This document shows positions 1 through 8,466 of a stretch of 64,000 nt of DNA, piece after piece. The position numbers and the translations under genes are program-made. Each line of letters starts with the position of its first letter. Position 1 is the stretch's first letter. Source of the stretch: Mesorhizobium kowhaii. Its GTDB lineage: Bacteria > Pseudomonadota > Alphaproteobacteria > Rhizobiales > Rhizobiaceae. The stretch spans positions 310,001 to 374,000 of the forward strand of contig NZ_MZXV01000056.1 in the NCBI RefSeq assembly GCF_003253745.1, given 5' to 3'. Below the pieces are notes generated by a model. That model saw nothing but the letters and a program-made list of their open reading frames with translations. It had not been told where the DNA came from and did no database searches.

Positions 1-75
1 CTGCGGATCGAATTCGCCGGCGTCGCTCAGTCCGGTCATCAGGGCGGCATACATGCCCACCAATTCCTTGGTCAT
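1..75 (-). CDS. N-terminus of a probable dihydrodipicolinate synthase-family lyase (partial)
   Basis: Only the first 25 codons are in the window; the gene continues beyond position 1. The residues after the start follow the N-terminal pattern of the DapA/NanA family (class I aldolases acting on 2-keto acids): a Gly, an Ala-Ala-Leu strand, Thr-Gly, then an Asp-Ala-Gly-x-Phe-Asp turn. It follows the transporter ATPase gene by 28 bases on the same strand, so it is probably the last known member of that operon and could act on the imported compound. The family call rests on a very short stretch and is tentative. Confidence 0.45.
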   Translation of the reverse strand, partial: MTKELVGMYAALMTGLSDAGEFDPQ

Positions 76-103
76 TTAGGGATCCTCAGTCTTTCCAGGA
101 GTG

Positions 104-2179
104 TCATAGGGTGGCCTCGCCGGCGTGGTGGCAGGCGACGAGATGCTGGCCGGAGACGGGCGAGCCGAAATCGCGCACCTGCGGCTCCACCTTGGTGCAG
201 ATGTCGCTCGCCATCGGGCAGCGCGGATGAAAATGGCAGCCGGGCGGCGGCTTCGACGGATCGGGCACCGCGCCACCCAGCACGATGCGCCGGCGTGTTC
301 CGCCAGCCTTGGGATCGGGCACCGGGATCGCCGACAGAAGCGCGCGCGTATAGGGATGCAGCGGGCTGCCGAACACCGCCACGGTGGTGCCTATCTCGAC
401 GATCCGGCCCAGATACATCACCGCGACGCGGTCGCTGAGATAGCGGATCATCGACAGATCGTGGCCGATGAACAGATAGGTCAGCCCGAGGCGCGCCTTG
501 AGATCGTCGAGCAGGTTGACGATCTGTGCCTGGATGGAGACGTCGAGCGCCGAGATCGGCTCGTCTGCAATGATGAATTTCGGATTGGCAGCGAGCGCGC
601 GGGCGATGCCGACGCGCTGGCGCTGGCCGCCGGAGAGCTCGAACGGGTAGCGGTTGCGCAGCGCTTCCCGCAAGCCGACCAGCGCCAGCAATTCGCTGAC
701 GCGGGCGTCACGCGTCGCGCGCGTGCCGATCTTCTGGGCGCGCAGCCCCTCGCCGATGATGCGCCCGACGGTCATGCGCGGGTTGAGCGAGCCGAATGGG
801 TTCTGGAACACCATCTGCATGGCGCGCTGGCGCTGCTTGAGCTGTTCGCCTGTTGCCCCTGCATAGTCCCTGCCCTCGAACAGGATGCTGCCGGCGCTCG
901 GACGCTCGAGGCCGAGCACGGCACGGCCGGTCGTCGACTTGCCGCAACCGCTTTCACCGACCAGCGCCAGCGTCTCGCCGCGCAGCACCTCGAAGCTCAC
1001 CCCGTCAACGGCGTGCACCGCGCCGACCTGCCGCCTGAGCACACCGCGCCGGATCGGGAAATGCACCTTGAGATCGGAAACGACGAGCAGCGGTTCTTGC
1101 TTTGGCGCGGCAGCCCGCGTCATGCCTGGTGCTGCCGCCTGAGGCCGCGGCAAATGCTCCATTTGCCGCCAGCGCCAGCACGCGGTGGTGTGGCCGCCGC
1201 CGACCGTTTCCAGCGGCGGCTTTGCCTCGCGGCAGCGCGCCTCGGCATAGCCGCAGCGCGGTGCGAAGGCACAGAAGGTCGGCGCCAGGGTGACGTTGGG
1301 CGGCGCCCCCTTGATCGGCACCAGCCTGGTGTTTGCCGCCGTCAGCGACGGAATCGAGTTCAACAGGCCGATCGTATAGGGGTGCGTCGTCGCCGAAAAC
1401 AGCTCATCGACCGGCGCGCATTCGACGATCGATCCGGCATACATCACCGCGACGCGATCGACGAAGCCGGCAACCAGGCTGAGGTCATGGCTGATCCAGA
1501 TGATCGCCATGCCAAGCTGTTTTTGCAGGCGTGCGACCAGCTCGACGATCTGCGCCTGGATGGTGACGTCGAGCGCCGTCGTCGGCTCATCGGCGATCAG
1601 GATCGACGGCTTGCAGACCAGCGCCATGGCGATGCCGATGCGCTGCAATTGCCCGCCGGAGAACTGGTGCGGAAAGGCGCGCATGCGCTGCGGCGCGTTG
1701 GCGATGCCGACGAGGTCGAGCATGTCGAGCGCCTGGCGTTCGGCTTGCGCCTGGCTCAGGCCTTGATGTTCGCACAGCGCCTCGGTCAGTTGCAGGCCGA
1801 CAGTCAGCACCGGGTTCAGCGACGACATCGGATCCTGGAAGATCATCGCAATGTCGCGGCCGCGGATATGGCGCAATTCGCTGTCGGGCACGGCCAGAAG
1901 ATCGTGGCCGCGATAGAGCGCACGGCCGGCGGTGACGCGGCCGGGCGGCTTGCGGATCAGCCCCATCAGCGTCTGCACGGTGACCGACTTGCCGGAACCG
2001 CTTTCGCCGACAATGGCCAGCGACTCGCCTTCGGCAAGCTGGAAGGAGACATCGTTGACGGCATAGACGGAGCGGCCTTTTGGGCCGAACTCGACGCTCA
2101 ACCCTTGCACGTCGAGTACGGGTCCCTGCCCCGGCGCTGCTGTTGGCTTGCGACCGGCGAGCACATCGAGACCGGTCAT
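104..2179 (-). CDS. Peptide/nickel-type ABC transporter, fused dual ATPase (DppD-DppF type)
   Basis: 691-residue cytoplasmic ATPase that powers the two permeases encoded just upstream. It holds two complete ABC domains in one chain, as in GsiA-like proteins, instead of the usual separate DppD and DppF. Domain 1 has Walker A GESGSGKS (about residues 58-65), signature SGGQLQR and Walker B ending ADEPTTALD. Domain 2 has GESGCGKS, SGGQRQR and ADEPISALD. Each is followed by an oligopeptide-transporter C-terminal region with a Cys-containing FxPRC or FHPRC motif. No stop interrupts the junction. The start was chosen because its ATG overlaps the stop of the permease gene (ATGA); reading further upstream only runs through the permease gene in another frame. 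Substrate is not evident from sequence. Confidence 0.93.
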   Translation of the reverse strand: MTGLDVLAGRKPTAAPGQGPVLDVQGLSVEFGPKGRSVYAVNDVSFQLAEGESLAIVGESGSGKSVTVQTLMGLIRKPPGRVTAGRALYRGHDLLAVPDSELRHIRGRDIAMIFQDPMSSLNPVLTVGLQLTEALCEHQGLSQAQAERQALDMLDLVGIANAPQRMRAFPHQFSGGQLQRIGIAMALVCKPSILIADEPTTALDVTIQAQIVELVARLQKQLGMAIIWISHDLSLVAGFVDRVAVMYAGSIVECAPVDELFSATTHPYTIGLLNSIPSLTAANTRLVPIKGAPPNVTLAPTFCAFAPRCGYAEARCREAKPPLETVGGGHTTACWRWRQMEHLPRPQAAAPGMTRAAAPKQEPLLVVSDLKVHFPIRRGVLRRQVGAVHAVDGVSFEVLRGETLALVGESGCGKSTTGRAVLGLERPSAGSILFEGRDYAGATGEQLKQRQRAMQMVFQNPFGSLNPRMTVGRIIGEGLRAQKIGTRATRDARVSELLALVGLREALRNRYPFELSGGQRQRVGIARALAANPKFIIADEPISALDVSIQAQIVNLLDDLKARLGLTYLFIGHDLSMIRYLSDRVAVMYLGRIVEIGTTVAVFGSPLHPYTRALLSAIPVPDPKAGGTRRRIVLGGAVPDPSKPPPGCHFHPRCPMASDICTKVEPQVRDFGSPVSGQHLVACHHAGEATL

Positions 2180-3084
2180 TTCGCACCCCCGCCCATGATG
2201 TGCTGCGGGTCGAGCGCGTCGCGCAGGCCGTCGCCGACGAAATTGATGCTGAGCACGGCCATCGCGATCATCGCGCCGGGCGGGATCCACATCCAGGGCT
2301 GGCTCTCCAGGATCGACAGCGTGCGCGCATCGCGCAGCATGTTGCCCCAGCTGGCCGCCGGCGCCTGCGCGCCGAGGCCGAGGAAGGAAAGCGACGCCTC
2401 GAGCAGGATCACGGTCGCGACGTCGAGCGTGATCGCCACCAGGATGGGGCTCAGCACATTGGGCAGGATATGCTCGAGGATGATGACCGAGGGCGAGGTG
2501 CCGAGCGAGCGCGCGGCAAGCACGAATTCCTGGTTGCGCAGCGCCAGGATCTCGCCGCGCGTCAGCCGGGCGATCGACGGCCAGCTGAGCAGGCCGATGA
2601 CCACCATGGTGTTGAAGATGCTGGGTCCGACCACGGCGACGAAAGCGATGATGATGACCAGGCGCGGAAAGGTCAGCACCATGTCGATCAGACCCATCAG
2701 CAGGAGGTCGACCTTGCCGCCGAAATAGCCGGAGACGCAGCCAACGAAGATGCCTATCGCCGCCGAGATCGCCACGGCGACGAAGCCCACCGTCAGCGAG
2801 ATGCGGCCGCCATAGAGGATGCGAGCAAAGATGTCGCGGCCGGTGCCGTCCGTGCCGAGCCAGTGGACGCCGCCTGGCGGCTGGTTGCGGCCGCGCAGGT
2901 CGATGTCGTTGGGGCCGTAATGCGCGATCAATGGTGCCAGCACGCAGGCGAGCACGATGATGGCGAGCATGACCAGCCCAAGCGTCGCCAGACGGTGATT
3001 GAAGAAACGGCGCGACGCCTCGCCCCACAAGCCGCGCGAGGCGCCGGCGGCAATCGTCACATCGGCGGCGGTGATGTCAGTCAT
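2176..3084 (-). CDS. Peptide/nickel-type ABC transporter permease (DppC type)
   Basis: 302-residue inner-membrane permease of the binding-protein-dependent family. It has an N-terminal segment before the first membrane span (about residues 35-55), a periplasmic stretch with the LGTDGTGRD motif typical of DppC/OppC, several hydrophobic spans, and the EAA loop that contacts the ATPase around GTSPSVIILEHILPN. Its start overlaps the end of the upstream permease gene by 8 bases and its stop overlaps the ATPase start, so the genes are translationally coupled. It would pair with the DppB-type permease to form the channel. Confidence 0.93.
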   Translation of the reverse strand: MTDITAADVTIAAGASRGLWGEASRRFFNHRLATLGLVMLAIIVLACVLAPLIAHYGPNDIDLRGRNQPPGGVHWLGTDGTGRDIFARILYGGRISLTVGFVAVAISAAIGIFVGCVSGYFGGKVDLLLMGLIDMVLTFPRLVIIIAFVAVVGPSIFNTMVVIGLLSWPSIARLTRGEILALRNQEFVLAARSLGTSPSVIILEHILPNVLSPILVAITLDVATVILLEASLSFLGLGAQAPAASWGNMLRDARTLSILESQPWMWIPPGAMIAMAVLSINFVGDGLRDALDPQHIMGGGAK

Positions 3085-4033
3085 AGTTCACCCGCGGGTC
3101 GAGCACGCTGTAGGCAAGGTCGGTCGCAAGGTTCGCCAGCATGACGATGATGGCGGTGATCAGCACATAGTCCATGATGACGGGGCTATCCCGGTTCACC
3201 ACCGCGTCGATGAACATCAGGCCGATGCCCGGCCACTGGAAAATCGTCTCGATCACCACCGAGCCGCCGAACAACGTCGGCAGAGCCAGGCCGAAGACGG
3301 TGACCAGCGGGATCAGCGCGTTGCGCAGGCCGTGGCGCAGCGTGATCGTGCTGGGACGCAGGCCTTTGGCCTTGGCGGTGCGCATATAGTCCTGGTTCAG
3401 CACGTCGAGCATGCCGGCGCGGGCATAGCGCATGAAGATCGCGGCGCGGAACAGAGCGAGTGCGGCGGCAGGCAGGATCAGATGCCTGAGATTGTCGAGG
3501 AGCGAGAAATTGTCGCCGGCCGTCGAAATGCCAGACGACGGCAGCCAGCGCAGCTCCAGCGCAAAGACGTAGACGAGCAGCAGCCCCATGAAGAAATCCG
3601 GGATCGACACGCCGACAAAGCCGCCAAGCGTCAGCGAATAGTCGGTCAGCCGGTATTGCCTGAGCGCCGAGATCACGCCGAGCGTGGTGCCGATGATGAA
3701 GGCGACGAGCAGTGCCACCCCCATCAGCTCCAGGGTCATCGGCAGGCGCTCGCCGATGATCTCGCCGACGCTGCGGCCATTGACGAAGGAGCGGCCGAGA
3801 TTGCCGTGCAGGATCTGGCCGATCCAGTTGAGGTACTGGATGTAGAGCGGCTGGTCGAGGCCGAGCTCGCCGCGCCGCATCGCGATCAGTGCTTCGCTCG
3901 ACGGCGCCTCCGCCGTGATCATCGCCAGCACGGCATCGCCAGGCATAGCGTGAGCGATGGCGAAGACGATCACGGTGACGCCAAACAACACCGGAATGCT
4001 GAGCAGCAGTTTTCGCAGGAGATAGCTTAGCAT
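3077..4033 (-). CDS. Peptide/nickel-type ABC transporter permease (DppB type)
   Basis: 318-residue inner-membrane permease. It opens with the typical DppB span (YLLRKLLLSIPVLFGVTVIVF), then an AMPGD motif, a GLDQPLYIQYLNW stretch, and the EAA loop near residues 220-235 (TAKAKGLRPSTITLRHGLRN). A C-terminal VIETIFQWPGIG motif is also characteristic of the family. It forms the channel together with the DppC-type protein, overlaps that gene by 8 bases, and follows the binding-protein gene by about 95 bases. That gap is wider than the others in the operon and may hold a step-down signal after the binding protein. Confidence 0.93.
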   Translation of the reverse strand: MLSYLLRKLLLSIPVLFGVTVIVFAIAHAMPGDAVLAMITAEAPSSEALIAMRRGELGLDQPLYIQYLNWIGQILHGNLGRSFVNGRSVGEIIGERLPMTLELMGVALLVAFIIGTTLGVISALRQYRLTDYSLTLGGFVGVSIPDFFMGLLLVYVFALELRWLPSSGISTAGDNFSLLDNLRHLILPAAALALFRAAIFMRYARAGMLDVLNQDYMRTAKAKGLRPSTITLRHGLRNALIPLVTVFGLALPTLFGGSVVIETIFQWPGIGLMFIDAVVNRDSPVIMDYVLITAIIVMLANLATDLAYSVLDPRVNYD

Positions 4034-4127
4034 CGGCTTCTCCTATGGCTGAAGAAGGCTCTTGAGGCGGTGGATCATGAGGCTCCGGCGGAGCCCCATG
4101 ATCGGTGAATGAGGTTTTTTCGAACGG

Positions 4128-5729
4128 CTATTTGGCCACTTCCCACTTCTCGACTTCGTTGTAGACCGGGTGGTTGAAGATCACGAGCGGCTGCTCCTTG
4201 AAGTGCTGCGCGAGGCCGACGATGCGGTTGTTGAAAGCCAGCGGCCGCACCTCGTTCCACAGCCAGGCCTTGGGCAACTCCTTGTTGAGGATGCGCGAGG
4301 CCTCCTGATAGCTCTCGGCGCGCACGGCGCGGTCGGCCGATTCCAGCCCCTTGTTAAAGAGTTCGTCGACCTTGGGATTGCAATAACCCATGCTGAGAGG
4401 CTTTGCGCCGCAAACGACGACCGGCGAGCCGAGCGATGGATCGAGCCCCATGCCATTGGCGAAAAAGCCCATCTGGAAGCTGCCGTCGGCATAGGTCTGG
4501 TTGATTGCCGCCGGATCGAGCAGGCGCGGCTGGATGTTGACGCCGACAGCGGCCAGATAGCTCTGGATGGCAGTGACGGTGTCGACGTTCATCTGGTCGG
4601 AATAATAGTAGATGAAATCGACCGGCTGGCTGCCATCCCAGCCCGCTTCGGAAAGCAATTGCTTGGCCTTGTCGGGATTGTAGTCGTAGGGCTCGAGGTC
4701 GTTGGCGCGCGCCCAATCCTGCGGGAACAGCGTGTTCGACAATTCGCCGGCACCTTGCTTGATCGTCTCGATGATGGCTTTGCGATCGATGGCATAGAGC
4801 ATCGCCTGGCGCACCCGCACGTCGGCGAAGCGCTTGTTCTCCAGGTTGAACTGCAGGTAGGTCGGCAGGCCGGCGGAGAATTTCGGCAGTACCGTCAGAT
4901 AGTCGAGTTTCTGCAGGCGGGCGAGCTCTGAGATCGGCACGCCGCCGCCCTCATAGGACATGGCGTCGACCTCCTGCGTTTCGAGTGCCGCGATGATCGG
5001 CGGCACGTCCTTGTAGATCTGGTAGATGATGCGGTCGAGTTTCGGCGCGCCGAGGAAATAGTCGGGATTGCGGTCGACCTCGACATACTGGTCGCTCTCG
5101 TATTTCTTCCAGATGAACGGGCCGGTGCCGACGCGGTTGACCCAGAAGGCATTGCCCTTGATATCGCCGGGCGCGACCTTGCCCAGAATGTGTTCGGGAA
5201 AGATGCTGATGGCGATAAGCTGCAACTGCACCCAGAGCGGTTTGGCGCTGTCGAGCTCGACCTGAACGGTCATGTCGTCAAGCGCCTTGACCCCGGCAAG
5301 CGAGGCGGCCGAGCCATCCTGGAACGCCTTGTATCCGGCCACCGCCGAGAGCTTCTGCGACCACGGCGAGTTGACCTTCGGATTGGCGTAGAGGTTGAGG
5401 CTGAACACCACGTCCTTGGCGGTGAACGGGGTGCCGTCATGCCATTTGACGCCATGGCGCAGGCTGAAGATATAGGTCTTGCCGCCGTCCGGCGTCTTCC
5501 AACTTTCGGCCAGCATCGGCTGCACGTCGTCGCCTGTCCACTTGATGTGGACCAGCCCCTGCAGCACGGTCTCGTCGAGCCTATGGCCACACGTAGTGTG
5601 CAGCGTGCCCATCTCGATGCAGCCGGTGCGCATGGCCGAGCGGAACGTGCCGCCATCCGCGGCCTTGGCGAGGCCCGCGGCAAACATCAGCGCCAGCGCC
5701 GGCACAAGGCTCATCAACAGTCTTCTCAT
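4128..5729 (-). CDS. Peptide/nickel-type ABC transporter substrate-binding protein (SBP_bac_5)
   Basis: 533-residue periplasmic binding protein of the DppA/OppA family and the first gene of the leftward transporter operon. The N-terminus is a signal peptide (two Arg, a hydrophobic core, cleavage after about residue 23 at AKA-AD). The mature part has family landmarks: an ESWKTPDGGKTYIFSLRHGVKW-like strand pair (only the motif core is quoted), KDVVFSLN, a VGTGPF motif and DYFLG. A strong GGGAGGA ribosome site sits about 7 bases before the chosen ATG; reading further upstream would add a stretch without signal-peptide character. The ligand is not identifiable. The divergent FadR-type regulator 190 bases away probably controls it. 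Confidence 0.93.
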   Translation of the reverse strand: MRRLLMSLVPALALMFAAGLAKAADGGTFRSAMRTGCIEMGTLHTTCGHRLDETVLQGLVHIKWTGDDVQPMLAESWKTPDGGKTYIFSLRHGVKWHDGTPFTAKDVVFSLNLYANPKVNSPWSQKLSAVAGYKAFQDGSAASLAGVKALDDMTVQVELDSAKPLWVQLQLIAISIFPEHILGKVAPGDIKGNAFWVNRVGTGPFIWKKYESDQYVEVDRNPDYFLGAPKLDRIIYQIYKDVPPIIAALETQEVDAMSYEGGGVPISELARLQKLDYLTVLPKFSAGLPTYLQFNLENKRFADVRVRQAMLYAIDRKAIIETIKQGAGELSNTLFPQDWARANDLEPYDYNPDKAKQLLSEAGWDGSQPVDFIYYYSDQMNVDTVTAIQSYLAAVGVNIQPRLLDPAAINQTYADGSFQMGFFANGMGLDPSLGSPVVVCGAKPLSMGYCNPKVDELFNKGLESADRAVRAESYQEASRILNKELPKAWLWNEVRPLAFNNRIVGLAQHFKEQPLVIFNHPVYNEVEKWEVAK

Positions 5730-5893
5730 GGAATTCTCCTCCCGTTGCTTTCCGCCGGCCGAAATCGGGACAATGCCCCTGCTCCAGGCCGATTTCCGCG
5801 CCAAGCCCTCGCCTGTCGCGCCGACCGCCGCGCCGTCAGTCGGCGGCGGCCTCATCCAACCCTTCGGTCTCGCAAGTCCTCGCTTGCGGCGAT

Positions 5894-5920
5894 TGGTCTA
5901 ATAGCTTAAAAGGTAGACCA
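5894..5920. promoter_or_regulatory. Inverted repeat, probable FadR-family operator
   Basis: Perfect 7-bp arms TGGTCTA (5894-5900) and TAGACCA (5914-5920) are separated by 13 bases. The right arm ends on the first base of the regulator's ATG and the spacer includes its ribosome site. GntR/FadR-type proteins bind short palindromes of this kind. The position implies autoregulation, with possible effect on the divergent transporter operon starting at 5729. The symmetry is seen directly; the binding protein is inferred from position. Confidence 0.55.
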
Positions 5921-6630
5921 TGCACAATATGCCGGTTCGAAAAAAATTGTCCGACGAAGTCCGCCTCCGCCTGGAGGAGATGATCCGGGACGAGGTTTAT
6001 CCGGTCGGCGCCTCACTGCCGTCCGAACGCGACCTGATGTCGATGTTCGATGTCGGCCGCCCTTCAGTGCGCGAAGCGCTGTTTGCGCTGGAGAAGATGG
6101 GCCTGGTGCGCATCAACAGCGGCGAGCGGCCGAAGGTGACGCGGCCAACGCCGCGCAACATGCTGGAGCAGCTGACGGGCACGGCACATCTGCTGATGGA
6201 CCAACCCGACGGCATCGGCCATTTCGAGCAGTTGCGGCTGTTTCTCGAAGTCTCGATCGCGCGCCATGCCGCCGAGGTGGCGACGCGCGCGCAGGTTGAC
6301 GCGCTTGCCGCGGCGCTGGCGGAGAACGAACGCGCCATTCCCCGCGCCCGCGCCTTCGCCGTCACCGACGTCGCGTTTCACCGCGTGCTGACCGCAATCC
6401 CCGGCAACCCGATCTTCCTCGCCGCGCACGAAGCGCTGGTGGAGTGGCTGATCAACCAGCGCATCCACATGGCCAACACCGAGGTCGAAAACCGCAGGAG
6501 TTTTGCTGGCCACCAAAGCGTGTTCGAAGCCATCGAGCGGCACGATCCGGAAGCGGCCGGGCGAGCGATGCGCGAGCATCTCGAAAACGCCCGCCGCAAG
6601 TTCAATTCGGGCCTGGCAAAACCGGACTAA
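5920..6630 (+). CDS. FadR-type GntR-family transcriptional regulator (FCD domain)
   Basis: 236-residue DNA-binding regulator. Residues about 10-75 form the GntR winged helix (LPSERDLMSMFDVGRPSVREAL covers the recognition helix; shorter core is SVREAL). Residues about 95-230 form the all-helical FCD ligand domain with the usual metal-binding pattern of an Asp, then His in AFHRVL, a His in GHQSVF and a His in MREHLENA. It diverges from the transporter operon and has an inverted repeat over its start codon. An AAAGG ribosome site precedes the ATG at 5920; a second in-frame ATG at 5929 is possible. The likely role is repression of the transporter and lyase operon until the substrate or a product is present. 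Confidence 0.9.
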   Translation: MHNMPVRKKLSDEVRLRLEEMIRDEVYPVGASLPSERDLMSMFDVGRPSVREALFALEKMGLVRINSGERPKVTRPTPRNMLEQLTGTAHLLMDQPDGIGHFEQLRLFLEVSIARHAAEVATRAQVDALAAALAENERAIPRARAFAVTDVAFHRVLTAIPGNPIFLAAHEALVEWLINQRIHMANTEVENRRSFAGHQSVFEAIERHDPEAAGRAMREHLENARRKFNSGLAKPD

Positions 6631-6700
6631 CCGCGTCCGCCCAGGCATGCTTGTCAACAACGGCGGCGCGAGAACACCGCAACGCGTGAAATACTCGCAG

Positions 6701-6727
6701 CCGGGTGGAAATCCCGATAACACCCGG
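6701..6727. promoter_or_regulatory. Inverted repeat between the regulator gene and dhaK
   Basis: Arms CCGGGTG (6701-6707) and CACCCGG (6721-6727) match perfectly across 13 bases. The spacing equals that of the repeat at 5894-5920 but the arm sequences differ. It lies 39 bases before the dhaK start, so it may be an operator for dhaKL. A terminator for the upstream gene is less likely, since only a short TTT follows. Confidence 0.35.
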
Positions 6728-6765
6728 TACTATCTTTAAAAAATATCGAAATCGGGAGGCTGCCG

Positions 6766-7773
6766 GTGCAGACCAAGAAGATCATCAATGACGGCAACCG
6801 TGCCGTCGACGAGATGCTGGAAGGCATCCTGGCCGCGCATCCCCGCTATCTCAAAAGCCTGGACGGCAGTCCACGCTCGATCATCGCCCGCGACGGACCG
6901 CGCCAAGGCAAGGTCGGCCTCGTCATTGGCGGCGGCTCGGGCCACGAGCCGAGCTTTCTTGGCTTCGTCGGCAAGGGGCTGGCCGATGCGGCGGCCATCG
7001 GCAACGTCTTCGCCTCGCCGCCGCCCGATCCGATCCTCGAATGCGCCAAGGCGGTCAGCGGCGGCGCCGGCGTTCTGTTCATGTATGGCAACTATGCCGG
7101 CGACGTGATGAATTTCGACATGGCCGCCGAGATGGCGGCGATGGACGAAATCGAGGTGCGCACGGTGCTGAGCACCGACGACGTCGCCTCGGCACCGCGT
7201 GACCAGCGGCACAAGCGGCGCGGCGTCGCCGGCAATTTCTTCATCTTCAAGGCGGCCGGTGCCGCCTGCGACCGGATGCTGTCCTTCGACGAATGCGAGC
7301 GTATCGCTGGCAAGGCCAACGACCACACCTTCACCATGGGCGTGGCGCTGTCGCCCTGTTCGCTGCCGCAGACCCGCCGGCCGAATTTCGAGATCGGGCC
7401 GGACGAGATGGAGATCGGCATGGGCATCCACGGCGAACCCGGCACCGTGCGCGGAAAGCTGAAAACAGCCGACGAAATCACCGACGAGATGCTGGACAAG
7501 ATCCTCGACGAGATGGCGCCGGCGCGCGGCGACAAGGTCGCCGTGCTCGTCAATTCGCTGGGCTCGACGCCGCTGATGGAGCTCTACATCATGAACCGGC
7601 GGGTGAAGCAGAGGCTTGATGACATCGGCGTATCCATTCACGCGACCTGGGTCGGCAATTATTGCACCTCGCTCGAAATGGCCGGGGCCTCGATCACTTT
7701 GCATCGGCTGGACGGGGAGTTGCAGACTATGCTGGACCACCCCTGCGACTGCGCCATGTTTCGCGCCGGCTAA
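6766..7773 (+). CDS. dhaK: Dihydroxyacetone kinase-type subunit DhaK (possible tetrulose kinase)
   Basis: 335-residue DAK1-domain protein. This subunit binds a short ketose through a His (His222 in the GIHGEPG motif) and presents it to the nucleotide-binding subunit. GGGSGHEPSFLGFVGKG and NYAGDVMNFDMA are family signatures. It starts at a GTG preceded by GGGAGG at 6754-6759. dhaL follows after 27 bases, but no DhaM phosphotransferase subunit is nearby, which fits an ATP-dependent two-piece kinase. The neighbours are isomerases for tetrulose phosphates, so erythrulose is a plausible substrate besides dihydroxyacetone; characterised tetritol pathways in mycobacteria use DhaK-type erythrulose kinases. 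The substrate is inference. Confidence 0.9.
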   Translation: MQTKKIINDGNRAVDEMLEGILAAHPRYLKSLDGSPRSIIARDGPRQGKVGLVIGGGSGHEPSFLGFVGKGLADAAAIGNVFASPPPDPILECAKAVSGGAGVLFMYGNYAGDVMNFDMAAEMAAMDEIEVRTVLSTDDVASAPRDQRHKRRGVAGNFFIFKAAGAACDRMLSFDECERIAGKANDHTFTMGVALSPCSLPQTRRPNFEIGPDEMEIGMGIHGEPGTVRGKLKTADEITDEMLDKILDEMAPARGDKVAVLVNSLGSTPLMELYIMNRRVKQRLDDIGVSIHATWVGNYCTSLEMAGASITLHRLDGELQTMLDHPCDCAMFRAG

Positions 7774-7800
7774 ACCTGCTCAGCGGCAAGGGACAAAGAC

Positions 7801-8442
7801 ATGACGACAATCGACACTGCCCGCCTTGCCAGCATGTTCGCGGCCATCGCAGACGCCATGTCCGCCGACAGGGACCGGCTGTGCGCGCTTGACGGTATCA
7901 TCGGCGACGCCGACCACGGCATTGCGATGGAGCTGGGATTTTCCGCGGCACGCGATGCGGTGGCGGCGCTGGACACCGGGGCCACCAATCCGACCACCTT
8001 GCTGAACACGGCGGCAAAATCGTTCCTGAATGCCGTCGGCGCCTCCTCGGGTCCGCTCTATGCCACCGCGTTCATGCGCGGCGCGGCAGCCGTCAAGGGC
8101 AAGGCAACGCTCGACGACGCCGACGCAGTCGCAATGTTCCAGGCCATAGCCAAGGGCATTCAGGATCGCGGCAAGGCCGAGCCTGGCGAAAAGACAATGA
8201 TGGATGCATGGGCGCCGGCAGCGCAGGCGGCGGGCGAGGCGCTGGCCTCCGGCAAGGGTCTGGCGGGCAGTCTCGAGGCAGCAGTGCAGGCGGCAAAGGC
8301 AGGCGCGGAAGCGACCAAGGCGATGATCGCCACCAAGGGCCGGGCCTCCCGCCTCGGCGAACGCTCGCTTGGCCATATGGATCCAGGCGCCGCGTCCGCC
8401 GTAACCGTGATCGAGGCGATGCGCGTCGCCTTGACCGACTAG
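7801..8442 (+). CDS. dhaL: Dihydroxyacetone kinase-type subunit DhaL
   Basis: 213-residue DAK2-domain protein, the nucleotide-binding partner of DhaK. The motif DGIIGDADHG (residues 31-40) holds the Asp residues (31, 36, 38) that bind the magnesium ions. GASSGPLYATAF and GEKTMMDAW are further family signatures, and the C-terminal LGERSLGHMDPGA matches the usual SRRLGERSIGHVDPG-type ending. It is cotranscribed with dhaK and ends 24 bases before the end of convergent rpiB. Without a DhaM gene the phosphate donor is probably ATP. Confidence 0.9.
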   Translation: MTTIDTARLASMFAAIADAMSADRDRLCALDGIIGDADHGIAMELGFSAARDAVAALDTGATNPTTLLNTAAKSFLNAVGASSGPLYATAFMRGAAAVKGKATLDDADAVAMFQAIAKGIQDRGKAEPGEKTMMDAWAPAAQAAGEALASGKGLAGSLEAAVQAAKAGAEATKAMIATKGRASRLGERSLGHMDPGAASAVTVIEAMRVALTD

Positions 8443-8466
8443 GTCAACTGCGATCCCCTCGTGTCT

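Noticed and set aside
125..2728. 867-codon rightward frame opposite the transporter genes
   Set aside because: Antisense to a conserved ATPase and permease with full motifs. The product is Arg/His/Asp-rich without family features, a common artefact in GC-rich DNA.
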